Below, piece by piece: positions 6,029 to 8,990 of a stretch of DNA of 8,990 bases. The notes beneath the pieces are model-generated. The model saw only the letters and a list, made by a program, of their open reading frames with translations, did not search any database and had not been told where the DNA came from. Each line of letters opens with the position of its first letter. Position 1 is the first letter of the stretch. Source of the stretch: Syntrophorhabdaceae bacterium PtaU1.Bin034 (GTDB taxonomy: Bacteria; Desulfobacterota_G; Syntrophorhabdia; Syntrophorhabdales; WCHB1-27); assembly GCA_002067405.1 (NCBI GenBank), contig MVRP01000173.1, positions 1 to 8,990 of the forward strand, written 5' to 3'. A program made the translations under genes and the position numbers.

Positions 6029-6586
6029 TCAGATCTCTAAGATCTCTTTTTCTTTCTCAGCGTAAATACCCTCGGCCGTGCCGATATACTTATCGGTCGT
6101 TTTCTGGACTTCTTCCTGAAGTTTGAACGCTTCATCTTTTGAGAGGGCTTTGTCTTTCTCCATCTTCTTCAGCTTTTCGTTAGTCTCTCTCCTGACGTTT
6201 CGCATGGCGACCTTTGTTGTTTCAAGCATTTTTCCGCCGAGTTTGGTCAGCTCTTTTCTTCTTTCTTCGGTAAGCCTTGGGAATACGAGGCGAATCATTT
6301 TACCGTCAGACATCGGATTCACGCCGAGATCCGACTTCTGGATCGCCTTCTCGATCTCATTGATCGAGGAGGTATCCCAGGGTTGAATGGTTATGGTCCG
6401 GCTGTCGGGAGCAGAGATCGTGGCCACCTGGTTCAGAGGTGTCGGCTGGTCATAATAGCTCACCCTGATATCCTCGAGGAGTGAGATCGAAGCTACTCCC
6501 GTTCGCAGTTTTGACAAGTCTTTTTTAAGCGAATTTATTGATTTTTTTAGTTTTTCCTCAAACTCACCGATCACTTCGTTCGCCAT
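6029..6586 (-). CDS. frr: Ribosome recycling factor
   Basis: RRF works with EF-G to split the post-termination ribosome. The 185 residues match E. coli RRF in length when ATG at 6586 is used. That ATG is preceded by GAGGGGG with good spacing, while the in-frame GTG two codons earlier (6592) overlaps the ribosome binding site and is rejected. Visible landmarks are KLRTG (26-30), YYDQPTPLNQVA (44-55) of the interdomain region, QPWD (68-71), and the helical arm with RNVRRETNEKLKK (129-141), which carries the rRNA-contacting Arg129 and Arg132. The long helices of domain I make up both termini. It is separated from pyrH by 121 bases with two hairpin-forming elements, so its expression could be set apart from rpsB-tsf-pyrH. 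Confidence 0.97.
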   Translation of the reverse strand: MANEVIGEFEEKLKKSINSLKKDLSKLRTGVASISLLEDIRVSYYDQPTPLNQVATISAPDSRTITIQPWDTSSINEIEKAIQKSDLGVNPMSDGKMIRLVFPRLTEERRKELTKLGGKMLETTKVAMRNVRRETNEKLKKMEKDKALSKDEAFKLQEEVQKTTDKYIGTAEGIYAEKEKEILEI

Positions 6587-6607
6587 GGTCACCCCCTCGC
6601 AATTACC

Positions 6608-6654
6608 GGGGCTCGCGTCGCCCCCTTCAGCAGCAAAGCTGCCGGAGCCACCCC
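6608..6654 (-). other. Structured GC-rich element upstream of frr
   Basis: Two nested inverted repeats lie just ahead of the frr ribosome binding site. The inner one is GCAGC-TTT-GCTGC (6642-6630), and the outer arms are GGCTC (6649-6645) and GAGCC (6614-6610), with flanking G and C runs that can add pairs. No U tract follows, so it is not an intrinsic terminator. It may be an mRNA-stabilising or regulatory structure, or a copy of a dispersed palindromic repeat. A single copy in the window does not decide this. Confidence 0.4.
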
Positions 6655-6659
6655 TTCAT

Positions 6660-6707
6660 AAAAAGGAAAAGGCATTGAACAGTGTTCCATATTTCATCTC
6701 GTGCCTT

Positions 6708-6708
<1 letters not shown>
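6660..6708 (-). terminator. Possible weak terminator or attenuator between pyrH and frr
   Basis: On the minus strand AAAGGCA (6708-6702, starting within the pyrH stop codon) pairs perfectly with TGCCTTT (6674-6668). The 27-base interior contains a small inner hairpin (GAAC/GTTC), and the pyrimidine-rich tract CTTTTCCTTTTT follows. The long loop and interrupted U tract suggest partial termination at most. A 13-codon ORF (MKYGTLFNAFSFL, ATG at 6695) lies in the loop region but has no clear meaning. Confidence 0.35.
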
Positions 6709-8034
<1,326 letters not shown>

Positions 8035-8035
<1 letters not shown>

Positions 8036-8835
8036 CAGTAACCCCCTTCTCCTTCCTCAAAGACGCCCTCGTATTTGTCCTCAAGCACGCTCTCATCGAT
8101 AAAAGGCTTCGGTCCTTCCTTCTCTTCTTCCTTGCCCTGGAATTCTTCCACGTAGAGCGCCCTGCCTTCCAGCACGGCATCGGCGATCTTTGATGTGATC
8201 AGCTTTATTGCCCTTATGGCGTCATCATTGCCGGGTATCACGTAGTCGATGTCGTCCGGATCGCAGTTGGTGTCCACGATGCCGACCGTGGGGATACCCA
8301 GTTTCCGGGCCTCATTTACCGCAATATATTCCTTTTTCGGGTCGACAATGTAAATGGCGCCGGGCAGTCTGTCCATGTCTTTGATGCCGCCGAGGTTTTT
8401 CTCAAGCTTTTCTATCTCCCGGTCTATGCTCAACGCCTCTTTTTTCGGGAGGACCTTGAATATATCGCTGGTCTTCAACTCCTCGTACTTGCGGAGCCTG
8501 TCGATGCTTTTCTCGATCGTCTGGTAATTGGTGAGCGTTCCGCCCAGCCATCTCACGTTCACGTGAAAGGCGCCCGCCCGTTTTGATTCTTCGACAATCG
8601 CCTCCTGGGCCTGCTTCTTGGTGCCCACGAAGAGGACATATTCGTTCCGGGAAGCGACTTCCTTGACGAAACTGTAAGCTTCCTTGAACATCTTCAGCGT
8701 CTTTTGCAGGTCGATGATATAGATACCGTTCCTGGCCCCGAAAATGTACGGTTTCATCTTGGGGTTCCAGCGTTTTGTCTGATGTCCGAAATGGACACCG
8801 GCTTCAAGTAACTGTTTGATTGTAAGATTTGACAT
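8035..8835 (-). CDS. rpsB: 30S ribosomal protein S2
   Basis: S2 binds late to the 30S subunit on the back of the head-body junction and is needed for S1 docking. The 266 residues start [13 protein letters not shown] and include the first S2 signature [16 protein letters not shown] (12-27), [15 protein letters not shown] (93-107) and the second signature region [12 protein letters not shown], then [14 protein letters not shown] (158-193). The C-terminal tail after residue 230 is highly acidic. The ATG at 8835 is chosen because AGGAGG lies just upstream and it matches S2 homologs; the in-frame extension to 8898 adds 21 unrelated residues. It opens the operon behind the promoter at 8942-8970. 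Confidence 0.98.
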
Positions 8836-8850
8836 TGATCCTCCTGGTTT
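8830..8850 (-). promoter_or_regulatory. Strong ribosome binding site deciding the rpsB start
   Basis: CCAGGAGGATC sits immediately upstream of ATG 8835, with AGGAGG at about 4-5 bases. It fixes the rpsB start against the longer open frame. Confidence 0.85.
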
Positions 8851-8875
8851 TTTACTTCCGCCTTTCGCGCTTTGG

Positions 8876-8907
8876 AACCGGAGACACAGAACGTGCACCC
8901 TCCGGCC
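8876..8907 (-). ncRNA. Possible structured rpsB 5' leader
   Basis: In the roughly 100-base leader of the rpsB mRNA, GGCCGGAG (8907-8900) can pair with CTCCGGTT (8883-8876) over eight pairs, two of them G-U. A competing short stem (TGCAC with GTGCA) overlaps it. S2 represses its own operon through the rpsB leader in some bacteria, so a role in autoregulation is possible, but I do not recognise the known S2-binding motif with confidence. Confidence 0.35.
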
Positions 8908-8941
8908 AATTGAAAGACGTGCAGAATAACTGACAGCATTG

Positions 8942-8970
8942 AGTATACAGCATTAGTCCCCATTTCTCAA
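8942..8970 (-). promoter_or_regulatory. Sigma-70-type promoter of the rpsB operon
   Basis: TTGAGA (8970-8965) and TATACT (8947-8942) are separated by exactly 17 bases and match the consensus at five of six positions each. A start near 8935 gives a leader of about 100 bases. A short dyad, TTTCTC-TT-GAGAAA (8976-8963), overlaps the -35 hexamer. Confidence 0.8.
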
Positions 8971-8990
8971 GAGAAAGGTGCCGCGGGAGC

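Noticed and set aside
6587..6592. GTG start for frr two codons earlier
   Set aside because: It falls inside the ribosome binding site used by ATG 6586, which gives the standard 185-residue RRF.
6654..6695. 13-codon ORF (MKYGTLFNAFSFL) between pyrH and frr as a second leader peptide
   Set aside because: Its Phe codons are scattered, no competing terminator-antiterminator pairing is visible and there is no biosynthetic gene downstream.
8836..8898. Longer rpsB start giving a 287-residue product
   Set aside because: The extra 21 residues do not resemble S2, run through the leader structure and ignore the strong AGGAGG directly before ATG 8835.

Overview
The window is a compact bacterial chromosomal segment in which every convincing gene lies on the minus strand, so transcription runs from high to low coordinates. 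It holds a housekeeping operon, rpsB-tsf-pyrH-frr-uppS-cdsA-dxr-rseP-tsaB, followed by a short regulatory region and a class I PLP-dependent aminotransferase. The gene order, the short EF-Ts, the single-PDZ RseP, the non-mevalonate isoprenoid gene and the base composition near one half G+C suggest a Gram-negative of the former Deltaproteobacteria (Desulfobacterota, possibly a syntroph). This is inference from layout and protein features, not from a search.

Region 8836-8990 holds a good sigma-70-type promoter (TTGAGA, 17 bases, TATACT) and a leader of about 100 bases that can form a hairpin, ahead of rpsB. From 8835 to 1616 nine genes follow each other with gaps of 0-6 bases or overlaps of 1-11 bases. 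The one exception is the 121-base pyrH-frr gap, which contains two inverted-repeat structures. The genes cover translation (S2, EF-Ts, ribosome recycling factor), pyrimidine nucleotide supply (UMP kinase), envelope lipid and isoprenoid synthesis (UppS, CdsA, Dxr), membrane stress proteolysis (RseP) and tRNA t6A modification (TsaB).

The notable part is 1267-1615, between tsaB and the aminotransferase. On the minus strand it encodes an apparently unannotated 28-codon leader peptide with eight consecutive tyrosine codons. The peptide is followed by two tandem intrinsic terminators and then by the aminotransferase start. The inverted repeats form a complete trp/his-style attenuator. Segment 1 and segment 2 flank the Tyr run and pair perfectly over 8 bp. 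Segment 2 also pairs perfectly over 9 bp with the 5' arm of the first terminator. The 3' arm of the first terminator pairs perfectly over 10 bp with the 5' arm of the second. Ribosome stalling on the Tyr codons would therefore release both terminators in a relay, and charged tRNA-Tyr would let both form. This predicts that the aminotransferase makes tyrosine or another aromatic amino acid. It is a tyrosine-sensing leader-peptide attenuator of a kind I do not recall being described. The same terminators also appear to end the housekeeping operon.

An 18-bp dyad (TGTCAA-N6-TTGACA), with the geometry of a TyrR box, overlaps the -35 of a candidate promoter just upstream of the leader peptide. It may be a second, protein-based layer of control.
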